64,000 nucleotides of DNA, from NCBI GenBank assembly GCA_013365325.1, contig JABVXV010000006.1:310001-374000 (forward strand), read 5' to 3'. The stretch comes from Dipetalonema caudispina. Lineage: Eukaryota; Nematoda; Chromadorea; Rhabditida; Onchocercidae. Below the pieces are notes generated by a model. The model saw only the letters and a list, made by a program, of their open reading frames with translations. It made no database searches and had not been told where the DNA came from. Below, piece by piece: positions 23,852 to 35,400 of this stretch (positions are counted from its first letter, which is position 1; every line of letters begins with the position of its first letter). The translations under genes and the position numbers were made by a program.

Positions 23852-25161
23852 GTTTAAGGCATATTTAGAGTGCTTCTCCTAAATTAATGTATATGTTGAG
23901 CTATTACACGTAGTTTAAAGATTTATGCGTTACTACCAGTTGTGAAGTAGTTTTGAATTGTTGTTCTTTGCCGTTCTGGTTCGGATATATACGGCTAAGT
24001 TAGATATATGATGATGACTGCTAATAAGACAGTATTTTACGGCATTTGTAAATAATTCTACTGGATTTGTTTTACTTATATAATTAATGTGTAGTATCTT
24101 TGCCTTTTCCTAAAATAACTCCATGGTAATGAAGTGTTTAGTAGGGATAGACACTTTGAAAAAGGGTCTTTAGTTTCGCATAATTAAAGAGAAGAGGAAT
24201 ATTTGTTCTGATAACTGGTTAACATTCACAAAAAAAACCAAAAAAAAAAAATTCTTTCAGATTTGGAAACTAAACTTTTGGCTGCAATAAATGAAAATCA
24301 GACTTTTCAGAACCGATGTTCGGTCTCATTTTGGACTTTTGTTGTAAAAGTCCATATTGTGCAGCTGTACTATATAGCTTTGCATAGTAGTACCTTTATT
24401 GCTGTTGATTCTTCATATTTGTGACGGGTTCTTTTTGTTAATCAGTAATTTGATTAATGAGTGCCTATGCCTAAACTTCTACAACCTTATCTATTCAGAA
24501 TATGACCCCTGTATGTGTTTCGCTCTGCCATACTTTTTCTTTATTGCTGTTGTTGAGCTTAACATTTCGTTTATAATTTATTAGTTTACTGAATTATTCG
24601 ATATGGTTCCATGGGACTTTTTGGTGATTACTAGTGATTTGCTGAATTTTAAAATTCTTCTCCAACTCCAAAGAGATGAAAACTCAAGAATAAGAGTTTC
24701 TCAAACCTAAAGTTTTGAATTTCGGAAATTGAGGGGAAGTTGTTTTGAATATAATGTCTAATTTATTCAGAATTTCGATCTTCCTGCGTCGAACTTAACA
24801 GGATGAATGCTGATTGTGCCATATTATTGTAGTAGTTGTTATTTTCCTACGTCTTGAATTGAAACTGTGATATTTCCTTCTTTTCCACTTTGTTTATGTA
24901 CATGTATTATATCGAATCTTATAATACCATTTGCCTATATTTAATTTTTTTTTTTTTTTAATTTCGCTCAGTTCGTTATTGTCAAGAAAATAACGATTCG
25001 CCCACCTTTATGTTTTGTTAATGTACGTTCTCTCTTTCCCTGTTCGTTAGTCATTTTTATTATCATTGCTTGCTGCTGTAAAGTTTGTTATTTGTTATCT
25101 GCAGAACTAGGAAATAAACACGAATCTCAAATCTAACTGAGTGGAATTTATATTTTTACAG
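23852..25161. other. sos-1 3' flank
   Basis: The sos-1 untranslated region probably lies here; an AATAAA occurs near 24287. A TTCTTTCAG acceptor at 24260 opens a frame of about 55 codons (starting LETKLLAAINENQTF) that resembles an exon, but I could not connect it in phase to a gene on either side. No RNA gene or repeat was recognised. Confidence 0.4.
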
Positions 25162-26086
25162 TAAAGATTTATGGAAAGTTTCAAGGAATGCACATTTTTT
25201 CGAAGATTACAGGCCTATTAAGATGCTACCTGAAAGTAAAAAAAAAGTAGATATTTGTTATCTAGAATTCTTTGAGAATTTATTGGTGTGAATCATCACG
25301 AGAATTTCTGCTATTATTAATAATGGCAAAGGCAAAACAATAAGTTAAGGGCAGATTACGAAATTTCGTCGGTAAAGCATGTGTGAAACATGAGCATAAC
25401 TGTGTTGCATTTCGAAATATGCTTTTCAACCAGTATCTTCATTAGCAAATCAGTATCGGTACGAAGAATCATTTCTTCTACGCTTTGTCGTTGATTCACA
25501 TATGAACATGGAACGATCATCGTCTATTTCAGGTATATTTCGTTGATAACGTCATTATGGCAATAATCTTTGTATCGGGTACAACAACAGACCAGTTTTT
25601 AGTGAAGAATTTGAAGAACTAAAATTGTCCTTCAGACAATGCCTGAATAGGTGTACGTCTTTCACGTGAAAAATGTATGATATTCATTGTAATACCAATA
25701 ATTTCTCAAAAATGTGGATAAATTGTGTGTATTTGAGGAAGGCTAACTAACCCAGTTCTGACTATTAATCATATCAGTGACACAACGGAAGTTATTGGTT
25801 ATTTCGAAATTTATTATCCAAATGAATGATCATAAATTCGTTTAGAATTAAGTCAAACTTCGTTTTTGAATATTTAAATATATTAATTGCAAAATGCAAG
25901 CTGAATGGGAAATGAAAGGGATGACGTTTATAGATATTATAAATTGTTTGTTGTTTGTATAATTCGTCTTTTTGTACAGAAGCTAAAGAAGATACGATAG
26001 AAATTAAAATTGCTGATTGTGAAAAATTGGAAATGATTCATGGATTATTGCTTTCTTCACTAGGCATTAAAAAGAATCAATTTTGA
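25162..26086 (+). CDS. Cryptic partial gene, product unrecognised
   Basis: Four exon-like segments, 25162-25235, 25345-25371, 25446-25532 and 25980-26086, join through three introns that are all of the same phase, ending at TGA 26084-26086. They read KDLWKVSRNAHFFEDYRPIK..., a 9-codon micro-exon, NQYRYEESFLLRFVVDSHMN..., and AKEDTIEIKIADCEKLEMIH... with a Lys-rich end. The last two segments have the best splice sites (ATTAG, TCAG|GTATAT and GTACAG). The first begins out of phase 0, so an upstream exon is missing from my model, perhaps near 24261. No family was recognised. An alternative is a relic of a degraded gene. A start at the ATG near 25502 would give a peptide of about 45 residues. Confidence 0.35.
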
Positions 26087-27930
26087 AATAATTAATAAGC
26101 AATTTCATCGATCTCTTTCTTGAATGAGACAAATTTAGCTTTGTGGTTGCATAATCAACTTTGATAAGTATGAGTCTCGCTAAGATCTATTTTACGCAAA
26201 TGCGAAACACTAATCATAAACTTTCCCTTTCATCGATTCTCTTTTGTCTTCATCTACGATTAAACACAATTTCTGCTCCCCCCTGCGTTGTTGCACTCGT
26301 ATCAATGTGGACATCATCGGATAAAGTATGATATTTATCGATGGAAGAAAAGTTACTCTTCGAATTATTTCTTTTCCACTTCTTTTGAATTCCAATAAAT
26401 TATGCAAAAAAAAAAAAAAAAAAAAAAAAAAGAATTGTGTTGTAAATTTTGCCTTCACAAAAGTAGTATATTTTTTGATTTCAAATATGAAATTAGCCCA
26501 TTTTATTGTCATATTAGGATTAATTTCTCTCATTTATAAAAAAATAAGATAAATGAATATAATATATTAAAGTTTTTCGTTACTTTTCCATAAGTGATAT
26601 TTACACTCGTTGGTGATTTTCATATGAACTAGATGGGTATTATTACATTAGGTCGACGATCATTCTTTGTTCCGTTGTGAAGAAGAATGCCACTACTTTG
26701 TCGTAACAACTAAATCTATCGTGCTATGATTTCTCCTTAAGAGAGGGGTGAAGGGGGGAAGAGAGAGAGTGCAGTAGTATGGGTTATTTAACTTTTAACT
26801 CTGTCAACAAACTGCTTCAAACGTCTTCCGACAATTCATGCTAACTAAGCTTTTGCAATGTCAACTTTTTCATTCATAATCAATCACTGTGATAAGCATT
26901 TAATATCGACTGTCAAATATCATCGTCAATTGAAAGAGGAATGAATTTATATTAGGAGTAGTTCTAAATTTTATCTGTCAATAGAAAAAGGATTAGCTTT
27001 GTAAAAAAAAAAATGAAAGAAAAGGTGAAAAATCAAAAAACAATCAATTCCAAATGATAACGTTTATAAAAAGCTAAAAAGAAGCAATTGATTTGAAGAT
27101 GCCTTAGCGTTATTTGTAAGGTAAAAGAAGGTTCTATGTACTTTGGAATATATTACTTGATGATAACAAAATAGCATCGCATGATCTTACACCTGTAAAT
27201 TGTGCAATCTGTCGAAATTATGCATGTAAAGTTGAAGAGAGACTAAACAATTTGAAATTCATTCATCAAATTTTCATGCACTTTTTTGAATTATTTTTCA
27301 TTTTCTTGGAAATTTCTGAAAGTAAAACTGGAAGATCTGGAAAAGTGACTTAGAAAGAAATGTGGGAAAATATGGTCGGAGATTTTATATGTTAATTTAT
27401 TGCATCAACGTTTTATGTTAGTGCACATTGTATTCAAATGCGATCATAATCGTAATAGTAGGCGAGTCACTTAAAATATTCAAAATCAAATGTATTAATT
27501 ACCAAAACATGTTAAATTAGAAATGAAATTTTAATGTTTGGTTAACCGTAGATGATTTGATTCAGAATGAAGTTGGAATATGAGTTATGGACGGGAATGA
27601 TAAAGGATAATTTAAATTAATTGAAACAGTTAAATACATCTAAGATCATTCATAGCTTTGGAATCGAAATGAATTTACAATAAAAATTTTGTGAATTTTC
27701 ATTTCACTTTTTAGAATGACGAAACTGATTTGATTGCTAGAATAACAACATAATTTTTGTGAACATATGGAAATATCACAGAAAACATTGACCTATAAAC
27801 TATCCATAGGAATTTTTATGAAGGTCTTACTTCCTTAAACAAAATTAATGGTATTTATTATGCAGTGGTGTCCTGATCCAGTCATTCGGAAATCCTGAAA
27901 TGCTATCGTACCATCTGTTCGACATAAATT
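26087..27930. other. AT-rich intergenic region
   Basis: No supportable gene. It contains a 26-base A run at 26406-26431, which produces mirror-image poly-Lys and poly-Phe reading frames that I regard as artefacts, and a short purine tract near 26741-26772. Confidence 0.6.
26406..26431. repeat. Homopolymer run (A)26
   Basis: Twenty-six consecutive A on the plus strand. It lies in intergenic DNA and is likely length-variable between individuals. It could also be the trace of a retrotransposed poly(A) tail, but no coding remnant is visible directly upstream. Confidence 0.9.
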
Positions 27931-28089
27931 ATGCAAAAAGTACATGTGTTTCGTTGCTGTTCACGTGCGTTGCAGCAGAGAATGTTTGTGTGTGTACATG
28001 AAAGAGGTGGCCAGAATGTCGTCGATGATGACAGGAACGACGACTGCAAAAGGTTTTGCAGAACTTGATTGCTGGTCTCTATATTTAAA
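27931..28089 (+). other. GC-richer island with overlapping open frames, possible exon or small gene
   Basis: A sharp island of about 150 bp in an AT desert. On the plus strand an ATG at 27931 opens a complete 45-codon frame ending at TGA 28066-28068. It encodes a basic, Cys-containing peptide with RCCSR and DDDRNDDCKRFCR. A second plus frame runs from a GTTGCAG acceptor (27976) to an AAG|GTACGA donor (about 28100). On the minus strand an acceptor near 28090 opens other long frames. The DNA looks functional, but its strand and frame cannot be chosen from sequence alone. A single-exon small peptide, an exon of a missed gene, or a noncoding RNA all fit. Confidence 0.3.
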
Positions 28090-28100
28090 TAGGTTAAAGG

Positions 28101-29142
28101 TACGATTCACCTCCAAGCCATCAACAATTTTCAATTCAACTATTTTTATCAATTTAGTTAGCATCAATTTACTTTCTTCTTCATTTATTCTTTGAAAAAA
28201 AAAGCCTGCATGAAAGTCTTATGCATGATTAAACTTCCTTTTATTTGTCAAATATTTGAGAGAATCGTTATGGTGATAACAATACTAATTATGTAAGAGA
28301 ATGCATCATTTATTATTTATTCTTTCTTAATTATTCATTTCATTTCATTCATTAAATTAAAATAGTTCGTTGATATAATTCAACTTCTCTCATGTTAGAT
28401 CATTTTCTTTTTCAATTCTCTAAAGCTATATTTCTAGCTCAACAAACGATATCTTATTTCTGATTTATAAACAGTACCACAAAATGTTCACGTCCAGTTC
28501 AACTACATTGCACTTGGCATGAGAAGAATATATTTGATCCTGGTACTTGGAATTCTATATTGAAATTTCTTTAGCAATTTTTAAACTTTCGAATTGAGAA
28601 GTCTCTTATTACTCGGCAAATACTTAAAAGTTTTAATTAAAATTGTTGTGTATATACCTCTCTTCTAGTTCCAATTCATAGTAATCCTTTATTTGTTGAT
28701 TTAAAAAATTTTCAGTTAGAGATAGAAATAGTATATTGTTTGATAAGTTACTATTAGCGCTAAAGTCAAACTAATTTATTAAAAATGTTAAATTGCTTAA
28801 TTATTTCGTCCATTTAACTTTGTCCACAAGAACTACCCAAATATGGAACAATAGAATAAAATAATATTCGATACCCGAATATTATTATTATTATTATTTC
28901 ATTCTACAGTTCTGTTTTTTTTTTTTTTTTTTTCCATCGGGATAAAATGACGACTCATTTTTTTTTTCTTTTATTGGTAAATTGAAATTCAAATCTGTCT
29001 ATTTTGTAGAGCACAAAGTTGAATAAAAAGTGTTCAACTACTTGGTGGTTATTCCTGCAAACATATATACCACTTATTACTATTATTATTGTTATTGTTA
29101 TTATCACACATCTGTGTAAATAACATAATAAATAACAACATC
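28101..29142. other. AT-rich intergenic region
   Basis: No supportable gene.  It contains an ATT/ATTATT-type low-complexity patch near 28880-28900 and T runs near 28918-28934. It probably includes the promoter and 5' untranslated region of the membrane-protein gene that starts at 29143. Confidence 0.5.
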
Positions 29143-30689
29143 ATGTATCTTCCGGATAATTCCACTTTTATTACCGTAATTCCAAGCATTGAGAGTGATC
29201 GTAAGTCTTTTCTTCATTTCTCTTTATGCATTGTGCTTGTAAAATCAGGTTCAAGTTTTTATTATGGATTAGAAATTTGATGGGAATTTTCATTGTAAAT
29301 TTTCCGAATTGTCATCAATATTTTTCCATCAATAAGTAATTTTGCAAGTAGAAGGTAATAATTTTTATTTACCATAATTTATTTATTTGCTCGATTCTGG
29401 AAGAATTCTTAAATAAGTTTTTAAAAAGTTCTGATGACTCTTTAGATTTTGTATTTTTTGGTCAAAAAATGAAATTACATCATAGTTTGTTTAGAAAAGA
29501 GTTATTCAGGTGTATCCAGGATGTATTCTGATCTCTACATATTGTTCGCATTCTTGGGTTTCATCATCGGTTCCTTTGTATTATTTTTCACAATTAATGT
29601 TTCCAAAGCTCGACTTGGTAATTTTTTTCTTTTTTTTTTTTTTTGTCGTATCATTCCGTTTACTAAAACATGCTGATGTTAAATATTATCAATGTATCAA
29701 TTTATATAAATAGTTTACGTAATTAATACAAGCAATCAATATTAAATTAAAAATATGAATAAATAAATGAAATGAAACTGGCATTAACTGATAAATGATA
29801 CCAATAAATGATGGAAAAGAACTTAGAATACGAAATTTGTAAATAATATAACAATTGAATTGCATTTGAACATGAAAGTTTTTTTTTTTTTTTTTTTATC
29901 AAATGTAACATTGCATCATTTTATTGAAAATATCTAACTAGCTTTTGTTTAATATTTATCATTTGAAAACATCAGACACTGACTGATAAAAAGATCATTG
30001 CAGATAGTAGAAGAGAGTGTGTGATCATTAGTTGTGATACCTTTAACAGTTGGTTCACTGATATCCAACGATATCAATTAGCATTCCTCATACATCGACA
30101 TAACTTAATGTACAGTTTTTAATACTGTAAGAGAACTATAGAAATCAATTCCTTCAGTCGAAATGGATTTGAATGATATTTCCTAAATACTGTTTTATAT
30201 TTTATTAACTTCTCAAATTTTTAATGGTTTAAAAATTCTTCATTACTATCGTATTTTTTCATACAACATTGCATTTACAATTATGCTTATAATAATAATT
30301 AAACAATTAATGTAAGTTGAACGATTAAAGCAACCAGAAGTCATTTGAATCCCATGAGCCATGATTAACGAATCAATTCAATTTACCTGTTCACGTTTAT
30401 ATGTTGTTTCAAGCTCATAAATTGAAAGTTCAAGAAAAATTATAGATTTCAATGCTTGTAAGAATTAAACTCTATAAATTTGATTTCAACATAACCGATT
30501 GTTGCAGGAACACGAAACAATACGAAAGTGTATATAATCGATTTACCGCCAAGGTATTCAGAAGTGGAACCACCATCATATGATTGGGTTCTGAAACATC
30601 GTTATCTTGATGATTGCTCATCTAAAATGCATATGACATTAAATTTACCAGCAGTGATGATTGTCTGTAGTTGTTTTGTACTTTTATAG
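29143..30689 (+). CDS. Small single-pass membrane protein with two PPxY motifs (115 aa)
   Basis: Three exons, 29143-29200, 29510-29617 and 30508-30689, join with matching phase (one base carried over at each intron). The order is a short N-terminus with an Asn-Ser-Thr glycosylation sequon at residues 6-8, one membrane helix at about residues 28-49 (YILFAFLGFIIGSFVLFFTI), and then a tail with PPRY (69-72) and PPSY (77-80). No cleavable signal is evident, so a signal-anchor with the tail in the cytosol is the likely topology. PPxY motifs bind WW domains, so the protein resembles the small adaptors that recruit Nedd4-type ubiquitin ligases. The C-terminus (residues 101-115) is hydrophobic again and may be a second helix. 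I do not recognise a named family. No upstream acceptor lies near the ATG. Confidence 0.65.
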
Positions 30690-31504
30690 CAGATATTGTT
30701 ATTTGTTGTTGTCGCTGTTATTTAGATAGATTGATTAGAAGCAAACTTCATTACGATAATTTTTTGATTTTTTGTAACGATGGGAATATTTTACCTGGAC
30801 TAGTAATTAATTTGAGTCTAAATTTTGGTAAACATATCAGGACACAGTTGTCAGAAAATCTGTACCGTTTTATATCGTAGAATTTAATGACACAAGCTTA
30901 CGCTTAATTTATATGAACTAACAATACCATATCTAGCAACTATTATCCATCTTAAATTACTTTATCAAATAGCTTTGTTCAGTACAACACTAACAACCCT
31001 CAACCTCTCTCCAGCAATAATCAATGATTTTAAAGAAATTGATTTCAAAGATTGACCAAAGCTCACAACCGTCTTATCCCTGTGTATTGCTATATTTTGT
31101 TGATCAATGTTATTTGTAAGATAATTCAGATTATAAAACGGGTATTTCTATAACTCGCCAATGAACAAATTGATTCGAACACTTGTTTTTTTTTCTTCCT
31201 GAATTAACAATGCACTTTTTATTGTGTTTATTATTTTTACTCTGAAGAAAAGAAATAAGAACCACAGCCATCTTGCACAACTAATTTGATTGATCCCAGT
31301 TTCCTACGATAGCCTATCCGATGTCCTGAAATGTAACAGTAATGGAATCTAGAAAAGATCTCACTATTTCAATTACTTCATTCCATATCTTTCAATAGTC
31401 AGTATTATTACAGTCTCGTTACAGAACGATCAAAAGCCTAAATTTAGAACTTCTTCCTTCACTTCCTAGTCATCGTACAAAGTGCAAAGGCAACATGCAC
31501 ATCA
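30690..31504. other. Convergent intergenic region
   Basis: This lies between the 3' end of the PPxY membrane-protein gene (+) and the 3' end of the small membrane-protein gene (-). It should hold both untranslated regions. No gene or repeat was recognised. Confidence 0.5.
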
Positions 31505-31851
31505 TTAATTCACGTAGGGTGCAATCTTCGATTTTGCAAACCAAATTTCAACATGACTGCAACTGTACCGACTCATCACCATCATAATTTTTTATCACCG
31601 GAATAACCAAGTGATACTTACATTACCTTCCAATTAATTTCAAATACAACTAAGCGAACAGAGCAATCACGCAAAATAATTATAAGTGGAGTATGGTGAA
31701 GCCAATGATACATACAAAAGAACTGTAACAACGAAACTGCAGTCACTGGTAAAATGATTGAAAGGAATATTGAAAGCCAGATTAACTTGGATAAACCCAC
31801 AAGAAGACATAAACGATGATATACACGGAACGGTAACAGTGATACCAAACT
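31505..31851 (-). CDS. Small hydrophobic membrane protein, 3' exons only
   Basis: Two minus-strand exons are clear: 31851-31622 and 31556-31505. The first follows a GAAATTCAG acceptor and ends at a perfect GTAAGT donor with two bases over; the second supplies one base and ends at TAA. Together they encode about 92 residues: SLVSLLPFRVYHRL..., one or two membrane helices (IWLSIFLSIILPVTAVSLL), a histidine-containing loop (HWLHHTP) and a basic-aromatic end (VEIWFAKSKIAPYVN). The first exon starts in phase 0 with no Met, so at least one upstream exon is missing; I could not place it in 31852-32476. It lies just downstream of lipin on the same strand and could be the second gene of an operon. The family is unknown. 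Confidence 0.5.
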
Positions 31852-32476
31852 CTGAATTTCACTGGTGATTAATAAACGAAACCAGGTCTCGTACTTTAAA
31901 GGATTTCAAGAATAAAGGCAAACAAGTTTCACCGATTTTATTTGTGAAACTTTCGTTAGTGAAACTTTTGCCTTCAATTTCTAGAGAAATTAGTTGATGG
32001 ATATGTAGCTGAAACGTAATTTGCAGGGAAAACCAGTTTAGAGACTGTCAACAGAATCAGCAACTACGAGCGATATTACTTAAGTATGTTGGCATAGTCC
32101 TTCTTCATGTGTAGTGCTGATCATAGTTCTCTTCAATGTAAATTATAGAACTATACACGAACTTATCGAAAAAAGTGATAATGTACAAATTATTCAAACG
32201 AATTAAGCGCTCGCTTAAATCACTTGTATTAAATCACCAGTTGAAACTCAGAGTACCCAATATGAATCATTTATAGAAAGCGAATTTTCAATGAAAGAAA
32301 AGAAATATTCAGACCAGTTGTTGCGAGGAGATTGATAGTTTTCCTGAAAAAGCTGAGATGACAATTACTATTCTGAGTCTACTTAAAATAGTAAAAAGAG
32401 TGCAGTTTGTGGGAATCATTGATTTGAAACATTTTCACTTGGCGCAAGACTGAAAATAACTAATTCCACTTAAAGT
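31852..32476. other. Spacer between lipin and the downstream small gene
   Basis: It should contain the lipin 3' untranslated region and the missing N-terminal exon of the small membrane-protein gene. Several short minus-strand frames with acceptors exist, but none joins in phase to the exon at 31851. Confidence 0.4.
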
Positions 32477-35400
32477 TCATTTCTTCTTGCGCTTTCCACG
32501 AAAACTTTTCCTCTTCGCCTCGTAACTTTCTAATGTGTTGTCATCCAAACGAACAGCACATCCCGCTTTTGACTGCCAGTGAGTGAAATCACTGTAAAAA
32601 ATGAGATAATGATAAATGTACAGAAATTAAAAATATTTGGAGTTTTGAAGATTTTTAGGAATTAAGGGATGTGTCGAGAGAAATAAACCTGTAACTCTGT
32701 GCTTTGTAAAATGATGGTGCCAAAAGAAACGAATTTTTCTTTGGTTCGTTCAATCTTTGACGCTCATTTCGCCGACGAATGAGTGGAGGAAACATGTAAT
32801 CAACTGTGCCCATTGCCAATGACATGAATGATGTTTCAAAACCAATGGAATCAGCACGCCTAACACGACCCTGCTTATCGATAATCAGTATTCTATCCGG
32901 TGGTATATCCACTGCTCGATAACTTACCACGTCCTGAGAAAGATTTAATACAGTAAAAATAATCAAATATCTTTCAGCATTTCATGACTCAAATATAAAA
33001 CAAAACTTCAAAAAACTAAGCTCTGTCGGAAGCTTAAACCAATCTTCTCATTATAAAGTGTAAGTGATAAACTACTCGTATTCTATTGTCTATATGGTTT
33101 ACATTATTTGCATTATCTTAGGAAGCGATGATCTTGGGATGCAACCGTATACAATGTGAGCAGATTAAACAAAAGTAAGATAGGATAAAGACAATAAGAG
33201 TGTCAGAAGTAAAGGGGAATGTTGGATCTATATCACAAGAAGTAATGGATCGATCAAATAGGATTGGGCACTCGAACAAAAAAAACTAATCAATCTGTAG
33301 TTAGCATTTAAAAAAATCTAAAATTATCATAAAGTTAGACTTTTAGGAATTTTTGCTGTGCCCAGTAATGAAACTTTATATTTTGAACCTTGATCTACAC
33401 TGACAAATTGAACAACACTTGGAACCTTACTGTTTCACGATTTCCGAAACCAGCGTAGAATGGACGTTTCACCGGAAAACATTCCTTCAAATCAGTCAAA
33501 GCAGCTATTTTGAATTCTTCTGGTTTGCGATCTATAACTTCTCTGAAAAAACAATCCATCATTATAAAGTAACGTTAACATAGAGAATATTTGAGTGTTA
33601 CAGCAAGTCCTTACTCATGAAAATCAACACAACATCAGAACTACTCTACATTATGCTACCTACCATAATGCGGCATAAACAGCACACGTATGCTGTCATT
33701 TGCAGACGTGCAGAACAGCGGTAAGACCAGAAAGATGTCTACTGATTCGTTCATTAAAGTTAAATATTGGGATTTACCCATAAATAAAACGAGATACCTT
33801 CTAAAAGCCATAAGCACGGATGTAGGCGATAACAATAATGGTCCATCAGGTAAAAATTTTGCATTTTGAGCAATACTTTGCAAGTATTTCTTTGTAGAAT
33901 AACTTTGTCCTATTGCTCGAGAAGATAAGTAAACCAATTGATAGCTGAAAACTATGTTCTTTAAAATGCTTACCTACTTTCAAATTCTTTTAACCTGATA
34001 ACTTTTCGCACTCGTTAAATTAACAAAGAAAGAAATCTTACCCATTTTCCTTGATCCTAGTATACAGTTCTGCTACTCCAGCATGAGCCCATTGACCACC
34101 AATAGCTGGTATAACATGTCCTAGTACATCACTTTTCGTTATGGTTCCATCTATGTCGGAGATAACCAGACGCTCAGTCCATTTATATAAGTAAATATGG
34201 CAACTGCACCATGTGGTACCCTGAAATGAGTAATACAAAAAACTTGGTTAGGAAGAATATGATCATAAATACCAACGTAAATAGCAATTCAAATTTCGCT
34301 TTATTCCCTGAAGTTTATGAGTTTATGAGTTCCCAAAACAATAATGAGAGATTTAAAAATGCTAAAATCAGAAGTTTTACAAACTTGGAATTTTGTAGTG
34401 ATCGAAAATCTTGCTTCGTTTGCTCCTTTACGTAATCCCAATTTTTTCAATTTGTCACTGGGAAGCCGCAAAGAACGAATGTATTTCGGGAATTGTACAG
34501 TAGTTTCTGGACCGGAAGGTACGGGTGCTGCACCTTCTGTCTCTTCATCACTCATAGGGCTATAAAAGTACATGTGCAATAGCTCTTAATCAAGTATCAG
34601 GAAGAGAATGATAACAGAATTTGATAAATGATACGAACAAGATATCACTGGAGGGAGTTACGCTGCGAGCATGATTTCTTTTTGTTTCATAACTGTGCGC
34701 TTCGGTTATCAATTCATGTGCTTCGGAGGACCGAAGGGAACGCTGATTGTCCGATACATTTATATCAATAGTATGTTTCTGCAATTTTTTTAAGTACTCT
34801 ATATAGCTAGTAATGATCTAGAAAGAATAACATTTAGTTGATTCAAAATTAGCACAAGTCTTTCTTACTTTAACACAAAATTTCCAAATACTTTGCATTC
34901 ATGCCACTAAAAAATAAACCTTGTCGTCTGGTGCTGATGTCGAACTTCGTTCTTGTTGCTGTACCTCACTATTTGCTTCATTTTCATTATCACTGACCTT
35001 AGAGGGAGAATTCAGTCCCGTTATAGAACCATTCCCACTATCACTGGGTGGTGAAGGACTGCAACAAAAGTAAAAGACAGTGACAGTAAAATTTGTGCTT
35101 TTCACAAGTCGTTATGTCCTGGAGATTGCACAAACAAAGCATTACATGAAAAAATTCTATTTCATATCATTGAAATGAATCTAGCTTCCAATCACGTCTG
35201 ATTTTAAACTTAATTGCATGACCAAAACTGAGAGGCAGCTAAAATTGACAATGACCGGTCATGTTTTGATTGTTCGAAGAATAAAGATGCCAGTTCACTA
35301 ATATCACTCACCACGCAGTAGGAGGTGACATTCCCAGATATTTTTCGATTTTACTGGGATCACTGGCACTTTGTACAAGATCATCCAAATAAACACCCTG

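Noticed and set aside
26210..26552. Frames with poly-Phe (minus) and poly-Lys (plus) runs
   Set aside because: Both are shadows of the 26-base A run at 26406-26431.
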